A stretch of 40,083 bases of DNA from assembly GCA_964612925.1 (NCBI GenBank), contig CAZTFU010000016.1, positions 1 through 40,083 on the forward strand, in the 5' to 3' direction. This DNA comes from Phil1 sp964612925 (lineage in GTDB: Bacteria; Bacillota; Clostridia; Christensenellales; CAG-138). The stretch's first letter is position 1. Every line of letters begins with the position of its first letter. The notes under the pieces are model-generated. The model was given only the letters and a program-made list of their open reading frames with translations. It made no database searches and was not told where the DNA came from. Of the stretch, positions 31,448-39,332 are shown piece after piece. The position numbers and the translations under genes were made by a program.

Positions 31448-32182
31448 TCAATACAGCATGAAAAGATGCTTATTGAACCACTCCGCAAAGCCAAAATCGG
31501 CCTTTGGCAATATGCCCATGTACATAAGCTTTACCACCAGCACCCACACGAGTGCGAGCGTTACCATGGCAAGCAGGAATATAAGCAGCACTATAAGCAC
31601 GCTCGGCTTAGTGTCCGCCTCGTCATCGGGGCCGATGCCGTCATCCCATTCGTCGTCCCAATCGTCCCAGTTTTCGGAAAGATCCTTGTCAAACAGTTTT
31701 GGCGCGGCATCCTCCTTTTTCGGCTGACCATTCTCTTGCCGCACATCCGTATGTGCTTTTGTTGCATTCTCGTTTGCCGCGTTTATCACGGCCGCACTGC
31801 CGCGTTCCACTGCGCTCCTCCTCTTGGGCCATGTAGGACTTGCGGCTTTTGAAAAGACCACGGGCTTATTTGAATAATCCTCAGGATAATCGCGCAGAGT
31901 ATCCTCCACAAGCCTTGCAAAGAAAAGATCCTCACTGCAACATGCATCCGTCAGTGCCATAAGCTGAGCATCTATGTCGTTTTCAAGCTTTCCCCTTAGA
32001 GCAAGCACGGAAACTTCGCTTGTTACCCTTCGTGTAACACGAATGGCGTCCGCTTCGTTTTTGGTTATCGCCAATGCCCTTTCATAAACAGGGCGGGTGT
32101 AGAGCTTCAAAAATGCCCTTAATTCGGCCTTATTTCCGCTGTTCAGCAATGCGACCATTTCGGGTGTTATATTTCCGGCCAT
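31448..32182 (-). CDS. Membrane protein with sigma-region-2-like N-terminus, flotillin operon
   Basis: The 244-residue protein heads the flotillin operon behind its own promoter (GGAGGGGG upstream of the ATG). The N-terminal 80 residues are helical, and FLKLYTRPVYERALAITKNE followed by ADAIRVTRRVTSEV resembles region 2 of ECF sigma factors. The second DNA-binding region is missing. A linker with a striking WDDWDDEWDDG acidic cluster (about residue 172) follows, then one membrane helix (about residues 193-222) and a short tail. The family is not recognised. It may be a degenerate sigma-like protein tethered to the membrane; the resemblance is by eye only. Confidence 0.7.
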   Translation of the reverse strand: MAGNITPEMVALLNSGNKAELRAFLKLYTRPVYERALAITKNEADAIRVTRRVTSEVSVLALRGKLENDIDAQLMALTDACCSEDLFFARLVEDTLRDYPEDYSNKPVVFSKAASPTWPKRRSAVERGSAAVINAANENATKAHTDVRQENGQPKKEDAAPKLFDKDLSENWDDWDDEWDDGIGPDDEADTKPSVLIVLLIFLLAMVTLALVWVLVVKLMYMGILPKADFGFAEWFNKHLFMLY

Positions 32183-32217
32183 TTACGGGTTCCCCCTCCG
32201 CAGAATAGTATAACTAT

Positions 32218-32246
32218 AATATACCAGAATTCGACTCAGTTTTCTA
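32218..32246 (-). promoter_or_regulatory. Promoter of the flotillin operon
   Basis: On the minus strand TAGAAA (32246-32241), 17 bases, then TGG-TATATT (-10 at 32223-32218) lie 35 bases before the first ATG. The extended -10 makes it a fair sigma-A candidate. I see no sigma-W-like motif. Confidence 0.5.
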
Positions 32247-32278
32247 CATATTTATTCTTTACGGTATTTTACAACGCA

Positions 32279-32593
32279 TCAGCCGAAAATGTGATAATGC
32301 TCTATTGCATAGCTGAATCCGAGTACAATGTACATTGCGCCGAAAAGTATGGGCATGAAAAGCTCCCTGCCATCACACTTTTTCCTGAACACATGAGTGA
32401 TGGCCATAAGCTCTCCCAAATAGGCCAATGCCCCCACGCCATACGCTATCGCCTTAAAAAGGAACTGCCTGTCATCTATAAATATCGAACCCATAAAGCA
32501 CATAGCGGCTAAAAGCGCCATTATGTTTTTAAGATCCAGTATTTGGGCATGCTTGGGATGAAGTTCTTCTCTATGCGGTGCGTTGTTTTCCAT
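32279..32593 (-). CDS. Small membrane protein of unknown function
   Basis: The 104-residue protein has a polar N-terminus with several His (MENNAPHREELHPKHAQI), then three hydrophobic helices (about residues 22-42, 46-66 and 79-97), ending in EHYHIFG. An AAGGAGCCC site precedes the ATG. No family is recognised. It lies about 96 bases upstream of the flotillin operon promoter on the same strand and is divergent from typA. Confidence 0.65.
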   Translation of the reverse strand: MENNAPHREELHPKHAQILDLKNIMALLAAMCFMGSIFIDDRQFLFKAIAYGVGALAYLGELMAITHVFRKKCDGRELFMPILFGAMYIVLGFSYAIEHYHIFG

Positions 32594-32770
32594 TGGGCTC
32601 CTTCGCCGTTGCTAAATAAAATCTTTAAGGCATTTTTCTTTATAATGTCTTAACATTGATATAATACTATAGTTTTGCCCTGTTGTATACGGTTTTTGCC
32701 GATATGCCGCATAATCTTAATATTTACGATAATTTGTCCCGACACGAGGTGCAAAAACGCGCAAAAAGCA

Positions 32771-32800
32771 TTGCACCGTGCGGCATATATGGTGTATAAT
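32771..32800 (+). promoter_or_regulatory. Candidate sigma-A promoter for typA
   Basis: TTGCAC (32771-32776), 18 bases, then a perfect TATAAT (32795-32800) lie 47 bases before the typA ATG. An AAAGGAG site follows in the leader. Confidence 0.55.
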
Positions 32801-32847
32801 ATATCGGTTTTTGAATCGGTTTATCCGAAAGGAGTGTTTTGATAAAT

Positions 32848-34671
32848 ATGCAGAAGGAAAACATCCGTAACGTTGCCATTATTGCCCACGTTGACCACGG
32901 CAAGACCACACTTGTGGACTGTCTGTTGAGGCAGAGCGGCGTGTTCAGGGTCAACGAGCAGGTGCAGGACAGAGTAATGGATTCCGGTGATCTTGAGCGA
33001 GAGCGCGGCATAACCATACTCAGCAAGAACACCGCAATAAAATACAAGGATTACAGAATAAACATAATCGACACACCGGGTCACGCGGATTTTGGCGGCG
33101 AGGTCGAGCGCATACTTCAGATGGTTGACGGCGTGTTGCTGCTTGTTGACGCATTTGAGGGCTGTATGCCGCAGACACGCTTTGTGCTTAGGAAGGCGCT
33201 TGAGCTGAATAAGGTGCCCGTAGTGGTTGTCAATAAAATAGACCGTCCCGGCGCAAGGCCGATGGAGGTTGTTGACGAAACGCTTGAGCTTTTCATGGAA
33301 CTTGGCGCTTCAGCCGAACAGCTTGATTTCCCCGTTGTATACGCAAGCGCCAAGGAAGGTACTGCAGGTATGGAACCCGATAAGCTCGGCAGTGACATGC
33401 AGGCCGTGTTTGAAACCATAATAAAGGCCATACCCGCGCCCGAATGCGATACCGAGGCTCCGCTTCAGGTGCTTTTCTCCACCATTGACTACGATGATTA
33501 TGTGGGCCGCATAGGTATTGGCCGCATAGAGCGCGGCATTGCCCGCCGCAATCAGCCCGTTACAATGTGCGGTGGATCCGCAAACGCCGTGCGCACGGTA
33601 AAGCTTAGCAGACTCTACCGTTTCGAGGGTTTGAAGCGTACCGAAGTTGAGGAAGCCTACGCGGGCGACATTGTCGCGGTTGCGGGCATAACCGACCTTG
33701 CAATAGGCGAAACCGCGTGTGCGCCCGAATGCGTTGAGCCGATGCCCTTTGTTCACATTGACGAACCGACGGTATCGATGATGTTCATGGTGAACGACAG
33801 TCCCTTTGCGGGTAAGGAAGGTAAATACGTTACCAGCCGCAACCTCAGAGACAGGCTAATGAAAGAGGTTGAAACCAACGTTTCCATGCGCATTGAGGAA
33901 ACCGGCTCCACCGATACATTCAAGGTATCGGGGCGCGGAGAGCTTCACCTTTCCATATTGATAGAGCAGATGCGCCGTCAGGATTACGAATTTGCCGTTT
34001 CCCGACCGAAGGTAATACTCAAACAGGACGAGCAGGGTCACACGCTCGAGCCTATAGAAGAGCTTACTGTCGATGTGCCGAACGAATACGTAGGCAGTGT
34101 TATGGAAAAGCTTGGTTCGCGCAAGGCTGAGCTTGTGGATATGCATACGGAAAATGAGGGCAGCACAAGGTTACTTTTCAACATACCCGCACGAAGCCTC
34201 ATGGGCTACCGCAGCGAGCTTTTGACGGATACCCGCGGCAACGGCGTTATGAGCCACATTTTCCACGGCTACGAACCCTATAAGGGCGATATAGAAGAAC
34301 GTGAACGCGGCAGTCTTGTTTGCAGTGAAACGGGTGAGACAAACAGCTACGGCCTTTTCAACACGCAGGAGCGCGGCCGCCTTTTCGTGGGCCCGGGTAT
34401 ACCCGTTTACGAAGGACAGGTGGTCGGTGAATGCTCACGCGGGGACGATATAGTCGTCAACGTTTGCAAGCGCAAGCACGTCACCAACATGCGTGCCGCC
34501 GGCAGTGATGAGGCACTGCGCCTTACCCCGCCGACCATACTTTCGCTTGAACAATGCCTTGAGTTTATAGCGGAAGATGAGCTTGTTGAGGTAACGCCGA
34601 AAAGCATCCGTATGCGCAAGCGTATTCTTTCCAAGGAACAGAGGCTGAAGCAGGCCGCAAAGAAGGAATAA
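32848..34671 (+). CDS. typA: TypA/BipA ribosome-associated GTPase
   Basis: BipA is a translational GTPase that helps 50S assembly and stress or cold adaptation. From ATG 32848 it has 607 residues. The G domain shows IIAHVDHGKTTLVD (P-loop), RERGITILSKNTAI (switch I), DTPGHADFGGEVER (switch II) and NKIDRPGA (NKxD). Elongation-factor-like domains II, III and V follow, then the BipA-specific C-terminus (GLFNTQERGRLFVGPGIPVY, RKHVTNMRAAGSDEA-like KRKHVTNMRAAG). The TTG three codons upstream is too close to the ribosome site. It is monocistronic, ending in a terminator. Confidence 0.95.
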   Translation: MQKENIRNVAIIAHVDHGKTTLVDCLLRQSGVFRVNEQVQDRVMDSGDLERERGITILSKNTAIKYKDYRINIIDTPGHADFGGEVERILQMVDGVLLLVDAFEGCMPQTRFVLRKALELNKVPVVVVNKIDRPGARPMEVVDETLELFMELGASAEQLDFPVVYASAKEGTAGMEPDKLGSDMQAVFETIIKAIPAPECDTEAPLQVLFSTIDYDDYVGRIGIGRIERGIARRNQPVTMCGGSANAVRTVKLSRLYRFEGLKRTEVEEAYAGDIVAVAGITDLAIGETACAPECVEPMPFVHIDEPTVSMMFMVNDSPFAGKEGKYVTSRNLRDRLMKEVETNVSMRIEETGSTDTFKVSGRGELHLSILIEQMRRQDYEFAVSRPKVILKQDEQGHTLEPIEELTVDVPNEYVGSVMEKLGSRKAELVDMHTENEGSTRLLFNIPARSLMGYRSELLTDTRGNGVMSHIFHGYEPYKGDIEERERGSLVCSETGETNSYGLFNTQERGRLFVGPGIPVYEGQVVGECSRGDDIVVNVCKRKHVTNMRAAGSDEALRLTPPTILSLEQCLEFIAEDELVEVTPKSIRMRKRILSKEQRLKQAAKKE

Positions 34672-34696
34672 CCACTCGGCTATACGTTATAATGCA

Positions 34697-34726
34697 CCTT
34701 CCCCATTTTTATGGGGAAGGCTTTAA
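34697..34726 (+). terminator. Intrinsic terminator after typA
   Basis: CCTTCCCCAT (34697-34706), TTTT loop and ATGGGGAAGG (34711-34720) form a perfect 10-bp stem, followed by CTTTAAT. It separates typA from the DUF362 gene. Confidence 0.85.
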
Positions 34727-34764
34727 TATAAATCTCGCAATATTTTGCTACGAAAGGACTCCCC

Positions 34765-35910
34765 ATGAGCAACAACCTTTACGATGCAGCAATAGTTCCC
34801 TGCAATAATTATGAATCCGCAAGCGTGCGAACCGCACTTGAAACGGCGCTTAACGCCATAGGCGGTCTTGATTGGGTAAAGCCCGAAATGAAGATAGGCA
34901 TAAAGCCGAACCTCGCCGCGGCAAAGTCAAGTGAATTTGCCGTATGCACCCACCCCGTGATGGTTGCGGAGCTTACAAAAATGCTTATTGAACGCGGTGC
35001 AACGGTAATAGTCGGCGAAAGCCCCGGCGGGCTTTATAATGCTGCCGCAATGAACCATTCCTATAGTGCAACGGGCATGACGCTTGCCGCGGAGGCGGGA
35101 GCAAAGCTTAATGATAATTTTGCATCCGCCGAGGGTCGATTCGATGATGCAAAGGTGCTTAAAACGTTTCATTATACCGCATGGCTTGACGATGTAGATG
35201 CGCTTATTACATTTGCAAAGCTTAAAACCCACGGCATGATGGGCATGACGGGCGCACTGAAAAACCTTTACGGCACCATACCCGGCACGGTAAAGCTTGA
35301 ATATCACTACCGTTTCCCGAATCACAGTGATTTTTCAAATATGCTTGTGGATATATACGAATATCACAAGCCCGTGCTTTCACTGATAGATGCGGTTGTC
35401 GCCATGGACGGTAACGGTCCAACCGCGGGCAGGCCGCGCGAATGCGGCGCGCTTATTGCCGCACACACGGCATACGATGCCGACCTTGTGGGTGCAAAGC
35501 TTCTCGGGATAGAGCCTATGGATGTGCCCACGATAGCATCCGCCGTTGAGCGGGGGCTTAGCCGCAGTTCTCTTGATGAGGTATCGCTTTTCGGCAATGC
35601 GAACGAGTTTATAATAAATGATTGTGAGCTTACGCCGCGCCACGATATAACATCCGTCAAGAATACACGCGGAGTTACAAGGGCATTTCTTAAAATGGTC
35701 ATGGCATCAAGGCCGAACGCCGTAAAGAGCGAATGTGTCGGCTGCGGCCTATGCGCAAAGCTGTGCCCCGCCAAGGCCATAACGATGAAAAAGGGTCTTC
35801 CCGATATAGACAGAAAAAAGTGCATACGATGCTTCTGCTGTCAGGAATTCTGTCCGAAGGGAGCAATGAAGGTACAGCGCACCGCAATAGCAAGGCTGCT
35901 TAATAAATGA
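34765..35910 (+). CDS. DUF362 protein with C-terminal 2x[4Fe-4S] ferredoxin domain
   Basis: The 381-residue protein has an N-terminal DUF362 domain (GIKPNLAAAKSSEFAVCTHP, GATVIVGESPGG, ALITFAKLKTHGMMGMTGAL, LSLIDAVVAMDGNGPTAGRP) and a C-terminal ferredoxin domain with two cluster-binding sets (CVGCGLCAKLCPAKAI and CIRCFCCQEFCPKGAM). DUF362 proteins have no settled role. The ferredoxin part says electron transfer. AAAGGA precedes the ATG. It is followed by a MATE transporter after 26 bases, so they are probably one unit, though a joint function is not obvious. Confidence 0.9.
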   Translation: MSNNLYDAAIVPCNNYESASVRTALETALNAIGGLDWVKPEMKIGIKPNLAAAKSSEFAVCTHPVMVAELTKMLIERGATVIVGESPGGLYNAAAMNHSYSATGMTLAAEAGAKLNDNFASAEGRFDDAKVLKTFHYTAWLDDVDALITFAKLKTHGMMGMTGALKNLYGTIPGTVKLEYHYRFPNHSDFSNMLVDIYEYHKPVLSLIDAVVAMDGNGPTAGRPRECGALIAAHTAYDADLVGAKLLGIEPMDVPTIASAVERGLSRSSLDEVSLFGNANEFIINDCELTPRHDITSVKNTRGVTRAFLKMVMASRPNAVKSECVGCGLCAKLCPAKAITMKKGLPDIDRKKCIRCFCCQEFCPKGAMKVQRTAIARLLNK

Positions 35911-35936
35911 TGTAAAGCGCACAGAGGTGAAAATAC

Positions 35937-37283
35937 ATGGAAAGCATTAACGATTTTACGAAAGGTAAAATACTCTCTCCGTTGCTTAAATTCGCGTGTC
36001 CCGTGTTTTTGGCACTGTTTTTGCAGGCGATGTACGGCGCGGTCGACCTACTTGTCGTGGGCCAATTCGCAACCACTGCCGATGTTTCGGGCGTTTCCAC
36101 GGGCAGCCAGATAATGCACAGCCTTACGGTTGTGCTCACAAGCTTTTCCGTCGGCATAACGGTGTTGCTTGGGCAAAAAATAGGCGAAGGTCAGGGTCAT
36201 ATCGGCGGCAAGGTAATCGGCACGGGCATTGCACTGTTCATTTTTATAACGGCAATATGTACCGCCCTTTTCACCGCCCTTACCCCTCAGATATCCACCC
36301 TTATGCAGGCACCCGAGGAGGCATTTTCACAAACCGTATCTTACGTTCGCATATGCTCCGCGGGCACGGTATTCATAGTTGCGTTCAATCTGCTCGGCAG
36401 CATTTTCCGCGGCATGGGAGATTCCAAGCTGCCGCTTATAACCGTTGCCATTGCATGTGTTGTCAACATAGCGGGTGATTTACTGCTTGTTGCGGTGTTC
36501 GGCATGGGTGCTGACGGTGCGGCCTATGCCACGGTTGCGGCTCAGGCGGTAAGCGTTATTCTTTCGTTTGTAATAATAGCCCGCCGCAAACTGCCTTTTT
36601 CTTTCAGCATAAAGGATATTCGCATTGATAAGGGCATTGCACGCGCACTTATAAAGTTCGGCGCACCGGTTGCACTTCAGGAACTGCTTGTGGGACTTTC
36701 CTTCCTTGTTATCTGCGCAATAGTCAATTCACTCGGCTTGGCGCAAAGCGCGGGTGTGGGCGTTGCGGAAAAAATATGCAGTTTCCTTATGCTTGTGGCT
36801 TCCGCATATATGCAGTCGCTTTCCGCATTTGTTGCCCAGAATATCGGTGCAAAGAGGCGCGACCGTGCAAAGCGTGCGCTTAAATACGGCATACTCACAT
36901 CCCTTGCCGCTGGAGCAATAATGGGTTACCTTTCATTCTTCCACGGCGACGTGCTGGCGGGCATTTTCGCAAACGATGCAGAGGTGGTGTTCCTTGCAAG
37001 CGAATACCTTAAAGCGTACAGCATAGACTGTCTGCTTACGGCGTTCTTGTTCTGCTTCTGCGGGTATTACAGCGGTTGCGGACTGACTACGTTTACAATG
37101 GTTCAGGGCATAGTGGGTGCATTCTGCGTGCGCATACCGTTTTCGTTTTTCATGAGCAGAATACCGAATATTTCGCTTTTCTATATCGGTCTTGCCACCC
37201 CCGCTTCCACGGTTGTGCAGATAACGCTTTGCCTTTGCTATTATGTTTATACGGAAAGAAGAGCCGATAAGCTTGCATCCTAA
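35937..37283 (+). CDS. MATE-family efflux transporter
   Basis: The 448-residue protein has twelve predicted membrane helices in two similar halves. Family features are KILSPLLKFACPVFLALFLQ, YGAVDLLVVGQFATTADVSG, GSIFRGMGDSKLPLITVAIA and ALIKFGAPVALQELLVGLSF. MATE pumps export cationic drugs, dyes or metabolites using sodium or protons; the substrate here is unknown. AGAGGTG precedes the ATG. It is not closely like the partial MATE at the right edge, as judged by eye. Confidence 0.9.
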   Translation: MESINDFTKGKILSPLLKFACPVFLALFLQAMYGAVDLLVVGQFATTADVSGVSTGSQIMHSLTVVLTSFSVGITVLLGQKIGEGQGHIGGKVIGTGIALFIFITAICTALFTALTPQISTLMQAPEEAFSQTVSYVRICSAGTVFIVAFNLLGSIFRGMGDSKLPLITVAIACVVNIAGDLLLVAVFGMGADGAAYATVAAQAVSVILSFVIIARRKLPFSFSIKDIRIDKGIARALIKFGAPVALQELLVGLSFLVICAIVNSLGLAQSAGVGVAEKICSFLMLVASAYMQSLSAFVAQNIGAKRRDRAKRALKYGILTSLAAGAIMGYLSFFHGDVLAGIFANDAEVVFLASEYLKAYSIDCLLTAFLFCFCGYYSGCGLTTFTMVQGIVGAFCVRIPFSFFMSRIPNISLFYIGLATPASTVVQITLCLCYYVYTERRADKLAS

Positions 37284-37307
37284 GCACTTATTGTGGGGAG
37301 CGGCGGC

Positions 37308-38048
37308 TTATTTGCCGCGTTCCCTGTAATCTTCATCTATGCGGTTCTTCCAGTTTTCGTCAATGTCATTTACGGCATCATCGAGCGATATTGCCTTTGC
37401 CGTGCCGCATTCGGGCGCAGACGGTATGCTACCCTCCGCCGATATGCTGAACATGCACTCCTCCGCTTCCTGCCGCATGCGCATTTCGTCAATACTGCGG
37501 CTCCTTAGGCTCAAATGGTCGTGTGCATAGTTATCGTCTATATACTCGCTTATATCGTTGAACAGCTTTGTGCTTATTTGGTATGAGTCCTTGTCAAATA
37601 CAACGATATACACAAGCATATCATTTTCCATAAGGAATTCGCTTATTGTGTCTATCGCAACTCTAAGTGCCTTATCCCGCGGATAGCCGTAATTACCCGC
37701 AGATATAAGCGGAAACGCGACGCTTTCGCATTTGTACTCCTTTGCAAGGCGAAGCGCGGTTTTATAGCACGATATCAGCAGACCCTTTTCGCCCGCCATT
37801 CCGCCGTGCCAGCGCGGACCCACCGCGTGTATAACGTATTTACAGGGCAAATTATAGCCCGCGGTTATTTTTGCGCTGCCCGTTTCGCACCCGCCAAGTG
37901 TTTTGCACTCGGCAAGCAGCCACGGCCCTGCGGCACGGTGTATACTGCCGTCCACTCCCCCGCCGCCAAGTAAGGATGCCTTTGCCGCATTGACTATCGC
38001 ATCCACCTTCATTTTTGTTATATCATTGCGCACTATTTGTAATGGCAT
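37308..38048 (-). CDS. Macro-domain protein (ADP-ribose-binding/deacetylase type)
   Basis: The 246-residue protein has an N-terminal macro domain (about residues 1-165): MPLQIVRNDITKMKVDAIVN, AAKASLLGGGGVDGSIHRAA, VIHAVGPRWHGG and AFPLISAGNYGYPRDKAL, all in the positions that bind ADP-ribose. It may remove O-acetyl or ADP-ribosyl groups. The C-terminal 80 residues are acidic and unknown. From memory, related clostridial macro proteins carry a longer C-terminal extension opening with a SLEDV...LDESF-like segment. SLDDAVNDIDENW here may be the remains of that, followed by an early stop. GGGAG precedes the ATG. Confidence 0.88.
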   Translation of the reverse strand: MPLQIVRNDITKMKVDAIVNAAKASLLGGGGVDGSIHRAAGPWLLAECKTLGGCETGSAKITAGYNLPCKYVIHAVGPRWHGGMAGEKGLLISCYKTALRLAKEYKCESVAFPLISAGNYGYPRDKALRVAIDTISEFLMENDMLVYIVVFDKDSYQISTKLFNDISEYIDDNYAHDHLSLRSRSIDEMRMRQEAEECMFSISAEGSIPSAPECGTAKAISLDDAVNDIDENWKNRIDEDYRERGK

Positions 38049-38108
38049 AGTACTCCCGCCCCGTATGTATCATCTTTTGCACCGCCATAAACCGCCTTTT
38101 TATGCAAT

Positions 38109-38528
38109 TCAACGGCCACGGTGTTTTTCCTTTTTCTTTTTTCGTTTTAATTCGTAAAGTCGTTCCGTTTCCGCTTCTCTTTGCCCTTTCCTTGCGATGT
38201 GCCGATCCTGCTTTAGCTGCTGCCGTTGCAGTTGCAATGAGAGCTGTGCTTTCGTCCCTATTCCTTTATTCTCAAGGCTTTTGCTTATGTTTCGCTGCAT
38301 TCTTTTTGGATTTATTTTTCGTTCCCGCGGCCGACTTTCCGCCTTAACGGGCGGACTGAACACAAGGCGATGCCCGCTCTCAAGCAGAAACGCATATACT
38401 TCGCAGTCATTCGGTTCCGCACCGAATGTTATTTTGCAGACCTCGTATTCATTGCCTACCGTGCGTTCATATATGCCCACCCAAAAAGGATCCTCGAACA
38501 GAACCGTAAAACTGCTTTTTATGCACAT
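38109..38528 (-). CDS. yjdF: YjdF (DUF2992) family protein
   Basis: From ATG 38528, four bases after the padR stop, the protein is 139 residues. TVLFEDPFWVGIYER, YEVCKITFGAEPNDCEVYAF, INPKRMQRNISKSL, ENKGIGTKAQLSLQLQRQ and the basic tail KKKKEKHRGR match YjdF throughout. YjdF is the gene usually controlled by the azaaromatic-sensing yjdF riboswitch; the protein's biochemical role is unknown. No riboswitch is visible here; it is cotranscribed behind a PadR regulator instead. The start chosen removes 22 upstream residues with no family likeness. Confidence 0.9.
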   Translation of the reverse strand: MCIKSSFTVLFEDPFWVGIYERTVGNEYEVCKITFGAEPNDCEVYAFLLESGHRLVFSPPVKAESRPRERKINPKRMQRNISKSLENKGIGTKAQLSLQLQRQQLKQDRHIARKGQREAETERLYELKRKKKKEKHRGR

Positions 38529-38532
38529 GTGT

Positions 38533-39057
38533 CTACTTTTCCGTAAACTGCCGTTCAAATTCATCAAGCCAGCTTGAAAGTGCCGAATAAACACACCGTT
38601 GCTGATCGAATACGGTTCGCCCGACTAACGGAATATCCTTATACTCGTTTGCATATTGCGCACTGTTTTCGGCCGAAATACCGATATTTTGCCTTATTCT
38701 GTCTATCAATTCAAGTGCCCTGCCGCGTTCCACCTTGTTCAAATTGGCTATTACCATGTTAAACTCAAACAAAAGCGGTATCTGCTTTGCGGCGTACTGT
38801 TCCATAAGCCGTTCAAAATAAGCCCTTCCCTTTTCGGTTATTGAATAAACGGCTTTATCGGCAGCCCTTTTCCCTTTGACGATGTCACTTTGTATATAAC
38901 CTTCGTTGTTCAGCTTCAGTACCCTTCTATATACGGACGGTGTGCTTATTTTTGTCCAACGCGAAAAATGGTGATAGTCCACATCCTTCTGTATTTCATA
39001 CGCGCTTTGCGGTCTTTCGATTATCATGCCAAGTATTACAATATCTATGGATGACAT
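38533..39057 (-). CDS. PadR-family transcriptional regulator
   Basis: This 174-residue regulator has the PadR winged helix (about residues 1-85; IVILGMIIERPQSAYEIQKD, TPSVYRRVLKLNNEGYIQSD, AVYSITEKGRAYFERLM) and a C-terminal helical domain for dimerisation (about residues 95-174). AAAGGAGGG precedes the ATG. The promoter just upstream has a perfect 19-bp palindrome between -35 and -10, which is very likely its own operator. PadR proteins commonly bind aromatic or drug-like ligands. It probably controls itself and yjdF. Confidence 0.92.
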   Translation of the reverse strand: MSSIDIVILGMIIERPQSAYEIQKDVDYHHFSRWTKISTPSVYRRVLKLNNEGYIQSDIVKGKRAADKAVYSITEKGRAYFERLMEQYAAKQIPLLFEFNMVIANLNKVERGRALELIDRIRQNIGISAENSAQYANEYKDIPLVGRTVFDQQRCVYSALSSWLDEFERQFTEK

Positions 39058-39081
39058 GCTATCCCTCCTTTGCTATCACCA

Positions 39082-39110
39082 ATATTACTATCATTGATAG
39101 TAAAAGTCAA
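39082..39110 (-). promoter_or_regulatory. padR-yjdF promoter with an internal 19-bp palindromic operator
   Basis: On the minus strand TTGACT (39110-39105), exactly 17 bases, then TAATAT (39087-39082). The palindrome TTACTATCA-T-TGATAGTAA (39085-39103) fills the spacer and runs into the -10, so bound protein would block polymerase. A further GTGATAG half-site (39073-39079) and a GATAG next to the ribosome site repeat the half motif. Confidence 0.75.
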
Positions 39111-39126
39111 GCATGCAAAAGGATAT

Positions 39127-39164
39127 GAAAAAGCACCGCAGTCCTATTCAGGATTACGGTGCTT
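39127..39164 (-). terminator. Intrinsic terminator acting on the minus strand, upstream of padR
   Basis: AAGCACCG (39131-39138) pairs with CGGTGCTT (39157-39164), with further inner pairs around one C-A mismatch, about 14 pairs in all. Read on the minus strand, the stem ends in CTTTTTC, the T run being the A's at 39127-39132. No minus-strand gene lies to its right in this window. Confidence 0.6.
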
Positions 39165-39193
39165 GATATAAAAAACCTATTCCGATACCAAAT

Positions 39194-39244
39194 GCACACC
39201 CCTTAACTCTTTCGAGTAAAGGTTTAAGAGGTGTGCTTCTTTTA
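39194..39244 (+). terminator. Intrinsic terminator acting on the plus strand, upstream of marR
   Basis: GCACACC (39194-39200) pairs with GGTGTGC (39230-39236), and CTTAA with TTAAG inside it, about 12 pairs. TTCTTTT follows. No plus-strand gene lies directly to its left, so it would stop antisense transcription from the padR side or act as an attenuator if transcription starts further left. Confidence 0.55.
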
Positions 39245-39257
39245 ATGATTCCTCAAT

Positions 39258-39297
39258 TTGAAAAAATGTGCTTGATTTACTTATAATAGCGTGCTAT
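39258..39297 (+). promoter_or_regulatory. marR promoter with overlapping palindromic operator
   Basis: TTGAAA (39258-39263), 18 bases and a perfect TATAAT (39282-39287) form the promoter. The palindrome ATAGC-GT-GCTAT (39286-39297) begins within the -10. The identical core occurs before the MATE gene at 39798-39809, so MarR probably represses at both. Confidence 0.75.
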
Positions 39298-39332
39298 CAT
39301 ATACCGTAGTTTGAATGACGGAGGTGATCCAT

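Noticed and set aside
38049..38108. Terminator after yjdF
   Set aside because: GGCGG occurs twice as a direct, not inverted, repeat, so no stem forms.
39058..39332. yjdF riboswitch
   Set aside because: The region holds two simple hairpin terminators and two promoters; it precedes padR, not yjdF directly, and no complex fold was recognised by eye.
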